Positions 19,195 to 30,399 are shown, numbered from the stretch's first letter. The stretch is 64,000 nt of DNA from Zhengitettix transpicula (GCA_037074705.1 CM073590.1:241089101-241153100), one strand, 5' to 3'. A program made the numbers and translations. Notes: generated from the letters alone by a model not told the origin.

Positions 19195-19956
19195 AATTTG
19201 CAACAGTTGGGTTTACATATAATTAATTCTTTAATTTACCTTATGGTTTTGCCGTGCGAAAAAGAAGTGGCCTCCGATTATTGTTTAACACGGGCCACTG
19301 ATTCAGAGAATTTACTTGTGGTTATTATTTCCACATACAACACTTCGTGCTTGCTGTCCACTCGTTACGTACTCCACATTTCCTGCACGCTAGCTTGATA
19401 TATCAGAGCGTCTACTTAACCGTTGTCTCTCGCAATCACATTCCAGGTCCGACAAAATACTTTTAGCCCTGTCTCGTCAAAACAGGCTCTTATAACCTTT
19501 TTCATCTGCGCCATTCTTTCTGAATTTTTGAGTTTTCGTACTACCTCCGTCTTTGCCTCCCCAAAGACACACACTATAGCTGCGTGCGTCCAGCAATGTT
19601 TCACGACAATACACACACAAAACGAGCATTATAGCCCCATATTCCTGTACACACGTCTTATGTTTACGCCGCCAACAATGCAAGTCCCAACGTTTCATTT
19701 CAATTACCACTATATATTCATGTCCTTTCTCTAGAATGTGCCCAGCGCCCGTACTGAACGGACGTGTCTTCGCAGCGCGTTCTTTGTGGTGGCCACGAGG
19801 GCTGTACTAAACTCAAGTACCGAGCATAGCTCTTGCCTTTGTTGGGTGTGTGTTTTTTGAAACATGACTTGCCTAATTGTGTTGATCAGGCCCAGGCGTG
19901 CCCTAAATGTAACTTAATCTGAGTTTAAAACCTATCCTAATCTTACTATCCTAGAC
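19195..19956. other. Non-coding spacer
   Basis: No supported gene. A minus-strand 66-codon ORF at 19616-19416 (VCVFGEAKTEVVRKLKNSE) has a plausible amino-acid composition but no recognised domain. The stretch after about 19740 is the 3' UTR side of LINE-F, which reads leftward. Confidence 0.4.
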
Positions 19957-21255
19957 CTAAATCCTAATACTAATACTCCTATCTCTGAGTTTGCTATCTC
20001 TAGTGGAAATTGTATGAATATTCTCAAATTTTGAATTTTTTGCTCTATCGAAAAAGGTTCTACTCTTAATTACTAAATAGTCTCTAATCATTTCTAGGCC
20101 TAACGTATTATGTACATCTAACATATATGTATATCTTGGTGCACCGGTAATTATTTTTAAAACCGTATTTTGCACTGCCTGAGCCTGATCAATATAGGAT
20201 TTGGCTGCTACACCCCAGACCTCGCTACCGTACATGAGTACAGGACGTACCATTGTCTTGTAAAGCGTGAGCTTAGTTTTTAGGCTAAGACCGCGGCTTT
20301 TAAACAACGGGTACAAGCTTCTTATTGCTAAGTGGCATTTCACTTTGGTCTGTTTGACATGCTCACCAAAGGTCAGTCGCTTGTCCAGTCTTAGTCCTAA
20401 ATACTTTACAGACTTTGTCCATCGGACTTTGGTTCCCCCTGCCATTATATCAACAATGGGGAGGTTTCTTTTCCGCGTAAACATTATGGCCTGGGTCTTC
20501 TCCCCATTGATTCGCATTCTCCAGCGGTTCGCCCAGGATTGAAAGCTCTTTACTGACCGCTGGAGCTTTTTTGCTACATAATTTTGATTATGCCCAGAGG
20601 CGAAATAGGCTTCATCATCCGCATACAACGCTAATTCGGTTTCCGGACTCTTTGGAACGTCATTGATGTATATATTGAACAGAGTGGGGCCAAGACAGCT
20701 GCCTTGCGGGACCCCGCTCTGTATGTTCCTAGTAGGACTGGCCTGTCCGTCCCAGTAGACATAGAATTGTCTGTTACTCAAGTACGAGTGTAACAAATGT
20801 GTCATATAGTCCGGGCACCCTAACTGGTCTAGCTTGTACAGCAATCCATCATGCCATAACCTGTCGAACGCCTGTGTTTGGTCGAGGAGTACAGCGCCTG
20901 TAATGTGTGTTCTATTTTGTAATCCTTCGTAGGCATGATGTGCCAACCTAACTGCTTGATGGATTGTGCTATGACCACGCCTGAAGCCAAACTGTTCTGG
21001 TACGAGAACAGAGTTTTGCTCAAGAAAGTCATTGAGGCGCGATAAAATTATCTTCTCGAAGGTTTTCGACAGAGTCGAGAGAAGCGAAATGGGACGATAG
21101 TTTTGGGGGAAAAGTGGGTTCTTTCCGGGTTTTTTAAATACAATGACTTTCGCTGTTTTCCAGGAAGTGGGGAAATAATTTAGCTTCAGGCAGCTATTAA
21201 ATATGTTGGTGATATAGGAGATCCCTGAAGGGGGGAGGCATTTAAGCGATCTACC
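19957..21255 (-). pseudogene. LINE-F reverse transcriptase, 5'-truncated
   Basis: One frame is open on the minus strand from about 21252 to the stop at 19957 (roughly 430 codons) without interruption. It holds RT boxes in order: NYRPISLLSTLSKTFEK, PEQFGFRRGHST, AFDRLWHDGLLYKL, SGVPQGSCLGPTLFNIYIN, and LYADDEAYF (catalytic YADD), then WRMRINGEKTQAIMF and the Jockey-type C-terminus (RPVLMYGSEVWG). The endonuclease is missing. It is the best-preserved RT on the minus strand and a separate Jockey family. It ends in a short 3' UTR reaching about 19740. Confidence 0.9.
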
Positions 21256-21678
21256 GCTTGTTTACGGAACATAGTGTTCGAGCATTCGGCGGACCTCTGA
21301 ATCAAGTGCGCCGGGCCACAAAAATCCACAGACTAGATTAATTTATCAATTATCCAGCAGTATTAAAGTGCAACAAGTGTAAAATCAGTGTTCAAGTGTT
21401 TTCGCGTACTATTGGGAATTCAGTGTTTTAACATCGGTGTCCAGTACGCGTAAGATAACAGCTTAGCGCCAGAAGGAGGATTCCCTCCTGGCGGCGGTCT
21501 CTCAACAAGTAACCTCTCATTCAACAATCAAGATAACCAAGAAAAGCTAACTCGCCAAGAAACATTCGGACGACAATACTAAAATGCAGAACCTACCACC
21601 AACAAAACGGAGCCTCTCGCAGCAGCTAAGTCAAAACGAGCTATATTCCTCTGTTTCGCCCCTCCAACAAAATCCCAA

Positions 21679-21810
21679 GCCTGCGAGAGGATTTCTCGCA
21701 GGTGAACCTTCCCAGAGAGCTCTGGCGGGGGCTACCTTTGGGGATGCTCTCACATCTCTCTGGTTTTTTTTGAACGAAGGTTCCCACATGCCGAGGCACC
21801 TCGGTCTGTT
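21679..21810 (+). other. Hairpin element CCTGCGAG type, copy 1
   Basis: An 8-bp stem CCTGCGAG/CTCGCAGG with loop AGGATTT is followed by GAACCTT, GGCTACCTTTGGGGATGC and a complementary AAGGTTC near 21780. The same string of elements, with substitutions that mostly keep pairing, is found at 32016-32125. Confidence 0.5.
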
Positions 21811-21995
21811 TTGAGAGGTGTATGTTCCGGGGTCGCAGACCTTGGGCATACGGCAAGAGTTGTCCGCTATTCCTATTGGAATAGTCGGCCAGCTGCCTCC
21901 TAAACTGGTCGAGGCACGGAGAAGGGAATGCTGCGTCCCCACAGCAAACTCCTCTCCCGCTATCGGAAGGGCGTGGGACAAGTACCCAATGCCCG

Positions 21996-22048
21996 ACCTA
22001 CCCGATGCAGGTTTTCCCTGCATTTCTTTAGGCGAATGCCGGGTAGGA
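21996..22048 (+). other. Conserved hairpin module, copy 2
   Basis: Outer stem CCTACCCG/CGGGTAGG, inner stem ATGCAG/CTGCAT, then GGCGAATGCC. Copy 3 at 44414 has CCTACTCG/CGAGTGGG and GATACAGG/CCTGTATC, so both stems change on both sides while staying paired. Confidence 0.55.
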
Positions 22049-22215
22049 TCCTTCAATCATAGCCCGGGGGCCCTAGTTAACCCTTGGCTACCTTCCTCTA
22101 CCCTTCCACATCCCCCCTTTCTTATCCCTTCCTATGCTATTAAAGGGGAGTTGCCCAATGTGGATTACCCTCATGTAGCCTGTTGCCCTAAAAAAATAAA
22201 AAAATACCTCATACC

Positions 22216-23482
22216 ATGTCTCAGTTCACACCAACCGCTAGTAATATCACTCCAGCTTACTTCCAACCCGCTCAAAATTGTCAAAATAGCGACACTATTA
22301 GCATCGAAAATATGAGCACAGATCCAGAAGCTGAATCTGAAATCGAAGCTGACAATGACAAACATCCCTGGCAATATATGAATAAAAAGCGAAAAACTAC
22401 AAGTATATCAAAGTTAAGTGACGACATGACTGTACTTAATACAACCAACAGATTCAAGATACTTGCAGAAATTGAAACCACCGCCCAAACTACAAATAAT
22501 CCCACCAAAAATATCTTATTACATTCAGAGCAGAGACCTCCGCCTGTATTTATCTATGGTGTAACTGATTTCAAAGCAATGACCGAAGAATTAAACGTAG
22601 CAATCGGGAATGAAAGATTCTACTCTAAATCATTAGCCAACAACACAGTTAAAAATAAACATCAAAACCATAGAAGCCTACAGGAAACTGATAAACCACT
22701 TGCGTCAAGAAAATATTGTCCACCATACATATCAGATCAAGCAAGAAAGAGCCTACCGGATTGTTATTGGCGATCTTCATCACTCAATTCCTCCCTGAAG
22801 ACATTAATGTCGAACTAAGTAGACTTGGACACCCCGTTAGAAACCTGATCAACATTCGACATAGAATAACCAAGGAACCCCTGCCAATGTTTTTTATAGA
22901 CCTTGAACCTCAAGCTAATAACAGAGAAATCTATAAATTAGAATTTATTCTAAACACCAAAATTCGAATTAAAGCACCCTGAATTAAGAAGAACATTATC
23001 CAGTGTATTCGTTGCCAGGCATATGGACACTCGAAGACCAACTGCACTAAGCCCCTATCAATGCGTCAAATGTGGAGGACCCCACGACAGCAAAACATGC
23101 AAAAAATACTCCCGCTACATGCGCCTTGTGTCGTGGTAATCATCCCGCGAATTATAAAGGTTGCACAATATACAGAGACTTAAAAAATAGGAATATACCA
23201 AAAGCATCAAATATCCATAATATCCACCCAGTGACAGACAAACCAATCACCCACCAACCCTGCTATAATCCCCCCCAAACCACTCCTAGCTATTCTCAAA
23301 TTGTAGCTGGTCGAACTAACAATGACATAACAATCAACCAAGTAGCACAACGAGGCATCGAACAAAATAATACGCAAGACCTAACCTTACACAATTTCCT
23401 AGAAGAATTTAAAGGCATGTTTTCCCAGCTTATGCAACATCAGCTTATGGAACGCAAATGGAATCCTGACCAAAATATATGA
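22216..23482 (+). pseudogene. LINE-E ORF1 (gag-like)
   Basis: ATG 22216 opens a 200-codon frame with an acidic N-terminus (TDPEAESEIEADNDKH). A frameshift near 22730 leads to a PRE_C2HC-like domain (IVIGDLHHSIPPEDINVELSRL, then LPMFFIDLE). After a stop at 22980 come knuckles CIRCQAYGHSKTNC and, in the frame 23072-23482, CALCRGNHPANYKGC plus a C-terminal helical tail. The layout matches Jockey-type ORF1 proteins. Two frame breaks make it a pseudogene. ORF2 follows within a few bases. Confidence 0.8.
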
Positions 23483-23489
23483 AACTGAA

Positions 23490-24944
23490 TTGTTCCTAAA
23501 ATTAAATAACATTGATATATTACTGGTATCAGAAACGCACTTTACGGACAGATCATACCTTAGAATACCACACTATACGTGCTACCATACCGAACACCCA
23601 GATGGAACAGCCCATGGAGCCACGGCTATATTAATTAAAAGTTCAATTGTCCACCAAGAATTGCATCACTATGCTGAACCGTTTCTTCAAGCAACTGTAA
23701 TCCAAATTGAGAAACTACCAGATCCAATAACTATATCTTCTGTGTACTGTCCACCTCGGCACAGACTTAGCAAGGACATTCTTCGACCATTCTTCCAATC
23801 ACTTGGTAATACTTTCATATGTGGTGGAGACTTCAATTGCAAGCATACCTACTGCGGATCTCGACTCATCTCGACAAGGGGTAGTGCGTTATACAGCTTG
23901 ATACGTGAACAAGACTACGGATACCTCTCTACTGGCGAGTCCACATATTGGCCCACGGATTTGGCGAAAATACCAGACTTACTAGACTTTTTTGTGACTA
24001 AAGGAATGTCCTCCAATTATTTTGACATAGTCAACAACTATGATCTGTCATCCGATCAAACAGCAGTTACAGCTACAATTAGTACAACAATAATCAAAAA
24101 GTCACCTAGACCGTCGCTATATAACCAAAAAAACAGACTGGGATACATTTAGGACAGTGGTTGAAAAAAATTTACAGAATAATATTAGTCTACGTAGCTT
24201 TCATGAGTTGGAAGAAGCTGTCGCTCACTTCACTGATACTGTTCAAAACGCAGCACCTGAGATCACCAAACAAGTATGGGATGATATAAATATCCCCCAA
24301 CGAAATTCTGACTCTAGTACGACAAAAACGCAGAGCAAGAGCAAAATGGCATCGATCCCGAAACCCAATAGACAAAACAATATTTAATAGATTAGCAAAA
24401 ATTATCAAGAATAAATTAAAAACGCTAAAACAAGATACTTTTCACCACTATTTAACAACACACTCACGCACGGACCACAGTATCTGGAAGATAGCAAAAT
24501 CAAACACCACAAACAACAAATCCTCCGTTAAGAAAAACAATTAATGATTGGGCCAGAACTGACCAAGAAAAGGCAGAACTGCTCAACATTTCGCCCAAGT
24601 CTTCACACCACACTCCGTCGAACCAAACGATGAAGTAAAGCGCATGCTAGATGCACCTCTGCAGCTGTCACGACCTATTAAGAACTTTTCCACTGTATAG
24701 ATGGACAATGAAATTCAACATCTTAATCAAAAGAAAGCGCCAGGTTAGGATCTAATAACAGGAAAGATCCTCGCCGAGTTACCGAAAACAGCAATAATAT
24801 TCCTAAGAAATCTATTCAACTCCATCTTACGTTTTAAATACTGGCCTGCACCACTTAAATTTGCGCAGGTAATACTAATACTAAAACCTGGTAAACCCGC
24901 CGAAGAAGTCTCATCATATCGCCCAATCAGTTTATAGTCACAAA
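23490..24944 (+). pseudogene. LINE-E ORF2 (endonuclease and start of RT)
   Basis: The frame 23490-24152 encodes an APE-type endonuclease: VSETHF (catalytic Glu), GGDFNCKHTYCGSR, and SSDQTAV where the usual SDHxP histidine is Gln. Later frames hold the linker and RT beginnings: QKKAPG, LITGKILAELPKTAI, LKPGKPAEEVSSYRPISL. It is cut at 24944 by the short copy of the dispersed block. The RT catalytic box is missing. Several stops and shifts are present. Confidence 0.8.
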
Positions 24945-25092
24945 TTTCATGAGTGGGTCTGTAGTGTCTACCACACTTTTTGTGAAATTGTAGAACGTTT
25001 TCCTCTCTTGGCTTCCTTCTTGTCCACATGATCAGTGGCTTCGCTATTATGAAGGGAAGGTCACATTTTATCGTACTCCTGTACTTTTTCCC
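24945..25092. repeat. Dispersed block, short copy 2
   Basis: Matches 17150-17290 and 26312-26458 (ATGAGT...GTCTGCAGT through GTCACATTTTATCGTAC). The minus strand carries the shared peptide STIKCDLPFIIAKPLI. It begins exactly where LINE-E RT stops. Confidence 0.65.
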
Positions 25093-25976
25093 TCGTTGCA
25101 ATTAATGTTTTACAATGAAATTTAATCTTTCTCAGGGTCGTTAACTGGGCCTTTAATAAAACAAATACTTGTTAACCAATTTTACAATGCAATAAAGAAA
25201 ACGCATACAATAACCAAATTCGAATTCTGAAAACTGACGATTATACCTTTACTTAAAAGTTTGCAACTATGAATACTGTGAAATATTAACTTACAATCTC
25301 TGGTAATCCATGAAATTTGGCTCACTCGCATACCAACACTCCCACTTTATACAGGCCATAAAGAGTACCAAGTTGTGCACACACACTTCACAACTGAACA
25401 CTTTCGTCAGTACAACTGCGCAGATTGTTCACGTACCAGCAGATTATTACCACCTGACGACCTTACGATGAATTCTCGACGACTCGTTATTTTCGCCACC
25501 TAACAGGGCCCGATGGCTACTAGAAACACCGTCAACGAACGTTGCTAACAGATTGACTTCCACGACGAAACTCCTTATTAATTTCGGCCACCTAACTGGG
25601 CCCGATCCGGCCGCGAGGACCAACACCGACGATCGCTGCTAATAGACTTATTCCTCTCTTCTTACGACGCCTTTTGCGCACTTTACCACGAAGTCGTGTG
25701 CACTTCTCCCCACACCCTCTTTTAATTTGCCATCTGTGGTTCAATTATATCATATCCTTGGGGTACAACGTAAGTGCCTTCTACCGTTGACCACGCGAGT
25801 TGAAATATTTGTTCATTAATTAATGATTTCTTTTAATTACCACAATATATATAAATTTAAAAAAATTAATACTAAAATGTAAAATTTCGAAATTAACCAT
25901 TTTTTTGCCACTGTGAGCTTAGTCCATCTTACATTCGCTGGATTCAGGTTCCTCAGAAAAAGTTGGAAGGATGGTA
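25093..25976. other. Non-coding AT-rich stretch with a tandem duplication
   Basis: No ORF of interest. Two imperfect units about 95 bases apart (near 25485 and 25578) share TTATTTTCGCCACCTAAC-GGGCCCGAT. AATAAA-type signals occur at 25158 and 25190. An LTR is possible but I could not define ends. Confidence 0.4.
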
Positions 25977-26760
25977 ACTTTGCACTCATCACAGGCGCGT
26001 CGTTTGCGTGTTTATTGCAGATCGGCTTGATATAACGCAGACATCTTGATACTGGAAGCCTCCTCAGACCACTTTCAGTAGTGCATGGTGTACGTTTCTT
26101 GAAAGGTGCATTTGGAGGCTGGCGGGGATTTCATGCTTATTCTGGTTCCTTCTTTGTAGTAAAATCTTGGGCCAACTATTTGAGGAACATCCTCCTGCAT
26201 CAGTGGCTCAAGATCGTTACCGAGATAGACGATGAGGGAGTTTGTTCCCAGCTACATTCATGATCATATAAAAGACTACGAATGGCCAACGCGTGACGTA
26301 TCGGCATACGTCATAAGTTGGTCTGCAGTGTCCACTTCACTTTTTGTGAAATTGTAGAATGTTTTCTTCTCTTGCCTTCCTTCTTGTCCACATGAAGGAT
26401 CCATGGCGTCGCTATTATGAAGGGTAGGGCACATTTTATCCTACCCCTGTAAAGTTTGAGACCATAGCTTTTTCCGTCGTTGAACACCAAACGTACTGTC
26501 GAACTGCTTCCTTCCGTCCACATTCTCGAAGAACAGTGGCAAGCTTATGCAAGCACAAAGTCGGTAAACCATTTGTCTGACGTGATGTTTCGATCACTTC
26601 CCCAATAATGGCTGAAACATCCGTTGACCACGTTGCTCACTTTGAAGGGCCTTCAGACTGTGTTGCATGTGTACGTCATCTTTTCATCCACAAGGGCGAA
26701 CAACTCGATCGCATACTTGTTGTGTTTTTACTTTCACCTTCTGATCATATTGGTTTGAGG
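25977..26760. repeat. Dispersed block, copy 3
   Basis: Near full-length match to 16832-17640, including the TATAAAAG box, the CRE-like palindrome and the minus-strand peptides (LYRGRIKCALPFIIATP, NITSDKWFTDF). It is directly downstream of the helicase relic on the minus strand, which suggests that both were once parts of one element. Confidence 0.7.
26267..26313 (+). promoter_or_regulatory. TATAAAAG box with TGACGTAT palindrome, second copy
   Basis: TATAAAAG at 26267-26274 and TGACGTATCGGCATACGTCA at 26294-26313, spaced as in the copy at 17105-17151 although the neighbouring sequence has diverged. Confidence 0.4.
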
Positions 26761-26869
26761 CTGACTCAACTTTATTGTTATTTTATGCATTGGCCTCAAT
26801 GTCGGGCCAACAGACTAGATCCTACGAGATACATAATTAAGCATCTTTTTAACAGAGCGAACACGACGT

Positions 26870-27480
26870 TTATATGCACCCGTCTATTAATTCTCCGTCC
26901 GACTGTTTTCGTCCCCCGACGATATGGTAATGAGGTCCATCTTCGGCCTTCTCTTCCAACCAATACGGTGTCTGGGCATTTAAGACTGTTAACTGAGAAA
27001 GCAAAGCCTCATCATTAGTTTCATTAATGGTAAATCGAATATATTTGTCCCCTTCACATTTAACAGGATAAGCAAACAACCTACCTACTAACAAGCGTTT
27101 AAGCATTGAAATAGGAAAGAATTTTATATCAATTTCCTCAAAAACAATAACCTCATGTTTACGACAATCAAACCCGTGCATAAAAAAAAATTCCCAACAC
27201 CAGGATAAAATATATAGAGCAAATTATGCATTCCGATTAGGGATTCCACGAAACTACTCTTCCCAGTATTGCTGGGTCCGTATAGGTATAACCTGATGCA
27301 TGTAACACACTTCCAGCCTCGAAGGCCCATGTCGACAATCATTGAACTGTTAGCACCCTCGACTTTCGCTCGTATCTCCAGGAACGCTTTTTCCAAGAAC
27401 CTGTATGTATTTCGGTGCTCAACGACAAAAGGGTCACTGAACGAAAAGGCCCGTGTGTTTGACGCCCAATGATACAATTG
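26870..27480 (-). pseudogene. Superfamily-3 helicase relic (Rep/NS1-like)
   Basis: Two minus-strand frames join near 27185 across an A-run. The first (27477-27124) ends in a Walker A motif, LYGPSNTGKSSFVESLIG. The second (27181-26870) has Walker B in HEVIVFEEIDIKFF, followed by KRLLVGRLFAYPVKCEGDK, the arrangement of SF3 helicases in parvovirus NS1 and CRESS-DNA virus Rep proteins. The N-terminal nickase domain is not visible, and motif C (usually ending in Asn) is not clear. It is an endogenous virus-derived or Rep-encoding-element relic; the exact source group is undecided. Confidence 0.65.
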
Positions 27481-27782
27481 GTAAAAGAAAAAAAAATACT
27501 CCCTAAGAATGGAATCGACCGACTTAATACCACCTGTACTTTCTTAATGGTTCATTACACGTGCGTCTCGAAATATTTTGCTTTAAATTTTTTTAGCAAC
27601 ATACGTGTGCACTCCCTTGGCTCTCGTTGTCATCTCCTCGTTCCCAGTTACGTAGGGCGTACATTTTAGGTCCAAGTACTGCAAAGGCAACCAACGGTGT
27701 ACCACAACATACATCTTTCCAAATACCAACAACGTTTTTATTTAATTTATCTACATTATATGGATTATATATATATATATAT

Positions 27783-28598
27783 TGTAACGGTACGTCACTC
27801 GTTCGACCAAAACAGCGGTCAAAGCGAATTTTATAAAGGATGAGGTTGGGGATCACCGAGGAAAACCGTGGAGGGACGTGACCAGATTCGACTGTGGCAA
27901 ATGAAATTCGTAAACCCAGGGTACTTTACAGCTTATAATTTCAAAACAAATCAAATATAATTCACTCAAGAAGATTAAGAACAGTTCAGTAGCCTCAAGT
28001 CTAATACACAAGAAAAATCGGTCGACCATCCACACGTTAAACAGGTACTTAACGTTCGTCCTCGTTCAACCCTGGGGTGGCGCGTTGAAGTCTGGCCTGG
28101 CTCGTCAACTCGCTGGTCGCAGACGTCTGGGATGACCGAGTCGACTGGATTCCACACGACCGAGGACGACTGCGGGCGGGCGGCGGAGTGTTGGGCGAAC
28201 AAACTCGTGGACGGCGATGCACGAAGGTGGTTCCTTCCAGGTCGTAGAAGAAGACTGTATTCGCTACGGGCTCTCTCACTAGAAGCAAACTGTATTCGCT
28301 CCGGGCTCTCTCACTAGAAGAACTAAATTTTGGGGTCCACTCGCCAGCTCGCCTCGGGCCCCCGGCTGATTGGTCGAAAATCGGCCAATCCTCGCGACCT
28401 TCCGGTCGCCGCTTCACCAGGCGGAAGTTGTACCTCGGCCACGTGGGTCCGTATTGGGCACAAACCACGGGCCCTATTGTCCCTGATATCAAAACACACG
28501 CAACGTCTGTTCAACACTACTGATAAAACAAAGGAAAAATTTAAAAAAGAAATAAATTTGTATAGCGCAACAGTGACTGAACCGTCTGTTCTGTCACA
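27783..28598 (+). mobile_element. Probable solo LTR in an AT repeat
   Basis: The block starts TGTAACGG and ends CTGTCACA (TG...CA) and is flanked on both sides by ATATAT sequence, consistent with insertion into an (AT)n tract with a short target duplication. An AATAAA signal lies at about 28551, near the 3' end, supporting plus orientation. It contains a 24-bp near-perfect direct repeat (GCTCTCTCACTAGAAG at 28269 and 28305). No coding region. Confidence 0.55.
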
Positions 28599-28623
28599 AT
28601 ATATATATTGTAATGCCAATTAA

Positions 28624-28872
28624 TTAGCACATTAATTGTTTCAACATAAAATATAAATTGTTTGAGAAATCCTTTGTAGCGGCAGGAGCTTTGGAACAAC
28701 AGTAGAAAACCCGGCTCTGTTCCTTTGTCGGAAGGTCCGTCAAAATGGCGTATGCGCGCTCAAATTGCGAGACGAGAGACAGTTCGCAGGGAGATTTGGT
28801 GAGATACAGTTCACGGAAAGACCTCGTCGAGGTATAATAATTTTTGGAAGGAGAATTCAACAGGGTTGGCAA
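28624..28872 (-). CDS. Unidentified 82-codon ORF
   Basis: A minus-strand ORF in AT-rich sequence next to the solo LTR. It contains SLVSQFERAYAILTDLPTKEQ and has a mixed composition that does not look like a simple repeat. No domain recognised. It could be a fragment of the unknown gene pair at 29.0-30.2 kb, with which it shares strand, or chance. Confidence 0.2.
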   Translation of the reverse strand: MPTLLNSPSKNYYTSTRSFRELYLTKSPCELSLVSQFERAYAILTDLPTKEQSRVFYCCSKAPAATKDFSNNLYFMLKQLMC

Positions 28873-29021
28873 TTAGCAGGACAAAGTAAAACATTCATAA
28901 AAGTATAACGTCGAAACCTGCTTAGAAAAAGCAGTTTTGTGTCCATAGCCGGCCAGAAATAGCAAAAGTTTCGGTTTAAGTCCGGAACACTAAAGACTAC
29001 CCAATCGACGAATCGCAGAAT

Positions 29022-29901
29022 TCACCTAAGGCGAGCGGTCAACCGGCAGATGACGAAAGGAGGATCATCCGAGTTCCTGACATCATATAAAATTTTGGCT
29101 AAAAACATTTGGGTTAGAATCTGTGAGTTTAGAAGCAGTGTAAAACCCGCAATAGTGTTTCGAAAATGAAAGGTATGCTGGAATGCCCCATGAATCTGTG
29201 TTACCATCTCTTGAATGAGACGAACAGCCGGATTCGTGCAAGCTTCCGAACCGTCGAATTGATAACGTATTTCCTTCACTTTGTTCTTCCACCAATCTTG
29301 ACGAGGTAATTTCGCAATTTCGTCTACTTTGTAGAAGGTTGAAATCATATAATATTGTTTTGGTGTGCGTTGGTAAGACGATTCCAAAACACCCTTCCTG
29401 TTTCTTGTATATATAGTGTGCATGACATTTTCGACATATTTTCGCGAATAAGGTTGTGCTCTGCCTCTGCTGTCATACCTCCCATTTCTAAAAAGAAAGT
29501 CTGATCTCCAGTTGCATCTACAAGATCTGTTTGAGTAGGAGCAATCATCATGCCACACGTGGGAACGAATATTCAGAAACAAATTTATTAAAGACTCTTT
29601 CGAATTTGTAGATCGTTTAATTCTTTTCTTCTCCGGTATGCAAATATTATTATTATTACTACTGACACGTTTACAAGGTGAAGATTTTCGTTTTCTCGAG
29701 ATATTTTCGGCTTCCGCAAATCTCCCTTTTTCTTTCTCCGTGAAATTCAGGATCGCTCGGACAAGTATCTGGCGGTTCGTATAAATCTTCTTTTTTGTTG
29801 TCTTCTTCACCACCGCTCGAGTAACTTGCGTCGCTGTCGGAAATTACTTCTTCTTCTGTTTTCGAAGTCTTGTCTTTACCGGAAGACGATGATCTGTCCA
29901 T
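29022..29901 (-). pseudogene. Unidentified gene relic with acidic N-terminus
   Basis: ATG 29901 opens a serine/glutamate-rich segment (SGKDKTSKTEEEVISDSDAS). By alternating between three frames the sequence continues through a basic patch (RKRKSSPCKR, EKKRIKRS), a segment with APTQTDLVDATGDQTFFLEM, and a C-terminal part with KLPRQDWWKNKVKEIRYQF. That a coherent composition persists across frames suggests an old coding sequence with several indels. I do not recognise the family. Its position beside a densovirus-type capsid relic makes a viral origin possible. Confidence 0.35.
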
Positions 29902-29919
29902 GGTATTAAAATATGAATT

Positions 29920-30178
29920 AATATCAGATTGAAGAGGTCGAAATCTCGTTTTTCATTAAATCTTTATTTGTTCCTCCCATAAATTGTAATTGAAAACTTA
30001 GTGAATCTGACATAATATCCAACGTGTTCGATAAAATGTGACACTTGTAAGCTGCCTCGAAAAATAACCAGTCTTTGAAATCGAATCCGTATTATTCTTG
30101 AATTACGTCTACGTCCAATTCTTCCGTCCTCTCCACTTGACCGTGTACGTCCACATCGTTGTCAACTGAACCCGACAT
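29920..30178 (-). pseudogene. Unidentified small ORF relic
   Basis: ATG 30178 begins MSGSVDNDVDVHGQVERTEE. After one TAA the same frame goes on with YGFDFKDWLFFEAAYKCHIL and LQFMGGTNKDLMKNE to a stop near 29920. It ends about 20 bases before the ATG of the relic at 29901, so the two may have been neighbours in one transcript. Family unknown. Confidence 0.3.
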
Positions 30179-30399
30179 CTTACACACACTTACGCGCAAA
30201 TTTCCAACAGACTGTGCGGACAGCAGCGTCTAGGCATACGAACACATTTTCACCACAAACACTCCACTTATATGCACGCAGTGTTGCGTCAGGACTGGGA
30301 GCGACAACGACGACACGACTTGGAGATAACCTTGGGTATGTCTTGTAAAGTCTTTGTACATGCTGCTTCGCAGCACCCAAGGTTATTTACAAAACAATT

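Larger units (their letters stand above)
21256..22215 (+). other. Leader upstream of LINE-E ORF1, with structured RNA candidates
   Basis: This 960-base stretch precedes ORF1. It contains a stable hairpin at 21464-21491, a 76-codon ORF (21584-21814), the CCTGCGAG/CTCGCAGG hairpin (21679-21702) with its conserved downstream part to 21810, and the second hairpin module (21996-22048). An A-rich run at 22190-22207 immediately before the ORF1 ATG could be a poly(A)-like tail, so part of this may be the 3' end of another LINE rather than a true 5' UTR. Confidence 0.45.

Noticed and set aside
19416..19616. Possible host exon (66-codon minus ORF)
   Set aside because: No splice structure, homologous domain or neighbour to support it; mentioned only within the spacer entry.
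21990..22050. Possible HDV-like self-cleaving ribozyme because of the GGCGAAT string
   Set aside because: The 5' strand of the outer stem directly abuts the inner hairpin, leaving no room for the P3 and P1 strands of the HDV fold; kept only as a structured RNA candidate.
22281..22508. Hydrophobic 75-codon minus ORF resembling a membrane protein
   Set aside because: Antisense of LINE-E ORF1; hydrophobicity results from the complement of polar codons.
28049..28492. 147-codon minus ORF within the solo LTR
   Set aside because: Lies wholly inside the LTR-like block, is arginine/proline-rich from GC-rich sequence, and has no domain.
30180..30380. 66-codon minus ORF
   Set aside because: No recognisable domain; it overlaps the likely upstream region of the unknown relic and looks accidental.
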